Assembly: GCF_017565405.1 (NCBI RefSeq)
Contig: NZ_JAGEKR010000017.1
Coordinates: forward strand, 1 to 64,000
Length of the DNA stretch: 64,000 bases
Reading direction: 5' to 3'
From: Allobranchiibius sp. CTAmp26
GTDB taxonomy: Bacteria; Actinomycetota; Actinomycetes; Actinomycetales; Dermatophilaceae
The notes beneath the pieces were generated by a model, which worked only from the letters and a program-made list of their open reading frames with translations, was not told where the DNA came from and searched no databases. Made by a program: the position numbers and the translations under genes. Numbering within the stretch: the stretch's first letter is position 1; every line of letters begins with the position of its first letter. Of the stretch, positions 63,486 through 64,000 are shown one piece after another.

Positions 63486-63959
63486 GTGAGCGATGCTATT
63501 CGTACATCGCCGATGATGCTCGACGACACGTCCAAGGCCATCATCGCGCGACTCCAGCAGGACGGTCGGGCGGCCTACTCCTCGATCGCCCGCGAGATCG
63601 GCCTGTCCGAGGCCGCCGTGCGCGGACGCGTGCAGCGGTTGCTGGACGCGGAGGTGCTGCAGATCGTCGCCGTCACCGATCCCGCCCAGGTGGGGTTCCG
63701 ACGCCAGGCGATGATCGGGCTGCGCGTCACCGGCGACCTGGGCGACGTCGCCCAGCGCCTGGGCGAACTCCCGGAGATCGCGTACGTCGTGATGACCGCC
63801 GGCCGCTTCGATCTGCTGGTCGAGGTCGTCTGCGAGGACGACGAACACCTGCTGCGCCTCCTCACCGACACGATCCGCACCATGCCGGGCGTCACCGACA
63901 CCGAGACGCTCGTCTACCTCAAATTGCACAAACAACGCTACGACTGGGGCACGAGATGA
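63486..63959 (+). CDS. Lrp/AsnC-family transcriptional regulator
   Basis: A 157-residue regulator. The helix-turn-helix is LDDTSKAIIARLQQDGRAAYSSIAREIGLSEAAVRGRVQRLLDAEVLQI; the RAM ligand domain has VGFRRQAMIGLRVTGD, VVMTAGRFDLLVEVVCEDDEHL. GTG at 63486 or ATG at 63513 could be the start. The stop overlaps the next ATG (ATGA), so the regulator and the following gene form an operon, probably for amino-acid or polyamine use. Confidence 0.9.
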   Translation: MSDAIRTSPMMLDDTSKAIIARLQQDGRAAYSSIAREIGLSEAAVRGRVQRLLDAEVLQIVAVTDPAQVGFRRQAMIGLRVTGDLGDVAQRLGELPEIAYVVMTAGRFDLLVEVVCEDDEHLLRLLTDTIRTMPGVTDTETLVYLKLHKQRYDWGTR

Positions 63960-64000
63960 CCACAACTGCGCAAGAGACCACCGCTCACGCCGCGTCCAGC
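63956..64000 (+). CDS. Start of a gene cut by the window end
   Basis: ATG at 63956 overlaps the Lrp/AsnC stop and opens a frame (MTTTAQETTAHAASS) to the end of the window. Only 15 residues are visible, so the product is unknown; an aminotransferase acting before the aldehyde dehydrogenases would fit the context but is a guess. Confidence 0.5.
   Translation, partial: MTTTAQETTAHAASS

Overview
The window is high-GC actinobacterial chromosome. Gene content points to the Micrococcales, perhaps near Dermacoccaceae or Intrasporangiaceae: a mycothiol-type maleylpyruvate isomerase fold protein, a FolP2-type pterin synthase paralogue, an APS-reductase-type CysH, Rip1-ispG-dxr synteny, and many GTG starts with ATGA/GTGA overlaps. 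The family assignment is inference from content, not a placement. No phage, transposase, rRNA or CRISPR array was seen. Most of the window is housekeeping DNA on the minus strand, with short plus-strand inserts.

Layout. 1-1.6 kb: ArsR-type regulator divergent from an NADP-binding reductase, a small DUF4242 protein, and tRNA-Ala(GGC). 1.7-4.0 kb (-): hot-dog protein, histidine phosphatase, rsfS, nadD, small membrane protein. 4.1-6.5 kb (+): glycosyltransferase and GH1 beta-glucosidase. 6.5-20.5 kb (-): proA, VTT-domain membrane protein, proB, obgE, rpmA, rplU, rne, two family-2 glycosyltransferases, a TIGR03936-like protein, an excalibur protein and its TIGR03960-like radical SAM partner. 20.6-32.8 kb (-): acyl-CoA ligase, ribF, nickel/cobalt permease, truB, rbfA, a TRM11-like methyltransferase, two tiny plus-strand genes, infB, ylxR, nusA, rimP. 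32.9-40.9 kb (-): a compact sulfur operon, sir - zinc-ribbon protein - cysH - cysC - cysD - cysN - sulfonate/sulfate-type ABC importer, with overlapping genes. 41-44.3 kb (+): DUF4439 lipoprotein, APH(6)-like kinase, membrane-anchored thioredoxin-fold protein and VKOR. 44.3-46.8 kb (-): HAD protein and proS. 46.9-48.1 kb: an AbiEi/DUF559-like gene enclosed by inverted repeats. 48.1-57.2 kb: AidB-like flavoprotein, mycothiol-fold protein, folP2-like gene, DoxX-like protein, GNAT, DUF402 protein, ispG, rip1, dxr. 57.2-58.8 kb (-): three overlapping genes resembling an orphan type VII secretion substrate pair plus an EspG-like chaperone. 59-64 kb: succinate-semialdehyde and aminobutyraldehyde dehydrogenases, L-serine dehydratase, an Lrp/AsnC regulator and the start of one more gene.

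How the genes fit together. The sulfur operon can take sulfate from ATP sulfurylase (CysDN) through an APS reductase (CysH) and a ferredoxin-type siroheme reductase to sulfide, with its own importer. nusA/infB/rbfA/truB/rimP/ylxR is the usual transcription-translation block. The thioredoxin-fold/VKOR pair probably forms disulfides outside the membrane. The two aldehyde dehydrogenases fit putrescine-to-GABA-to-succinate catabolism.

Less ordinary items are the orphan ESX-like cassette at 57.2-58.8 kb, a 60-bp nested inverted repeat present twice in opposite orientation (18,111 and 58,878), the inverted-repeat-bounded DUF559-like unit, and a truB frame with no ATG/GTG/TTG ahead of its conserved N-terminus.
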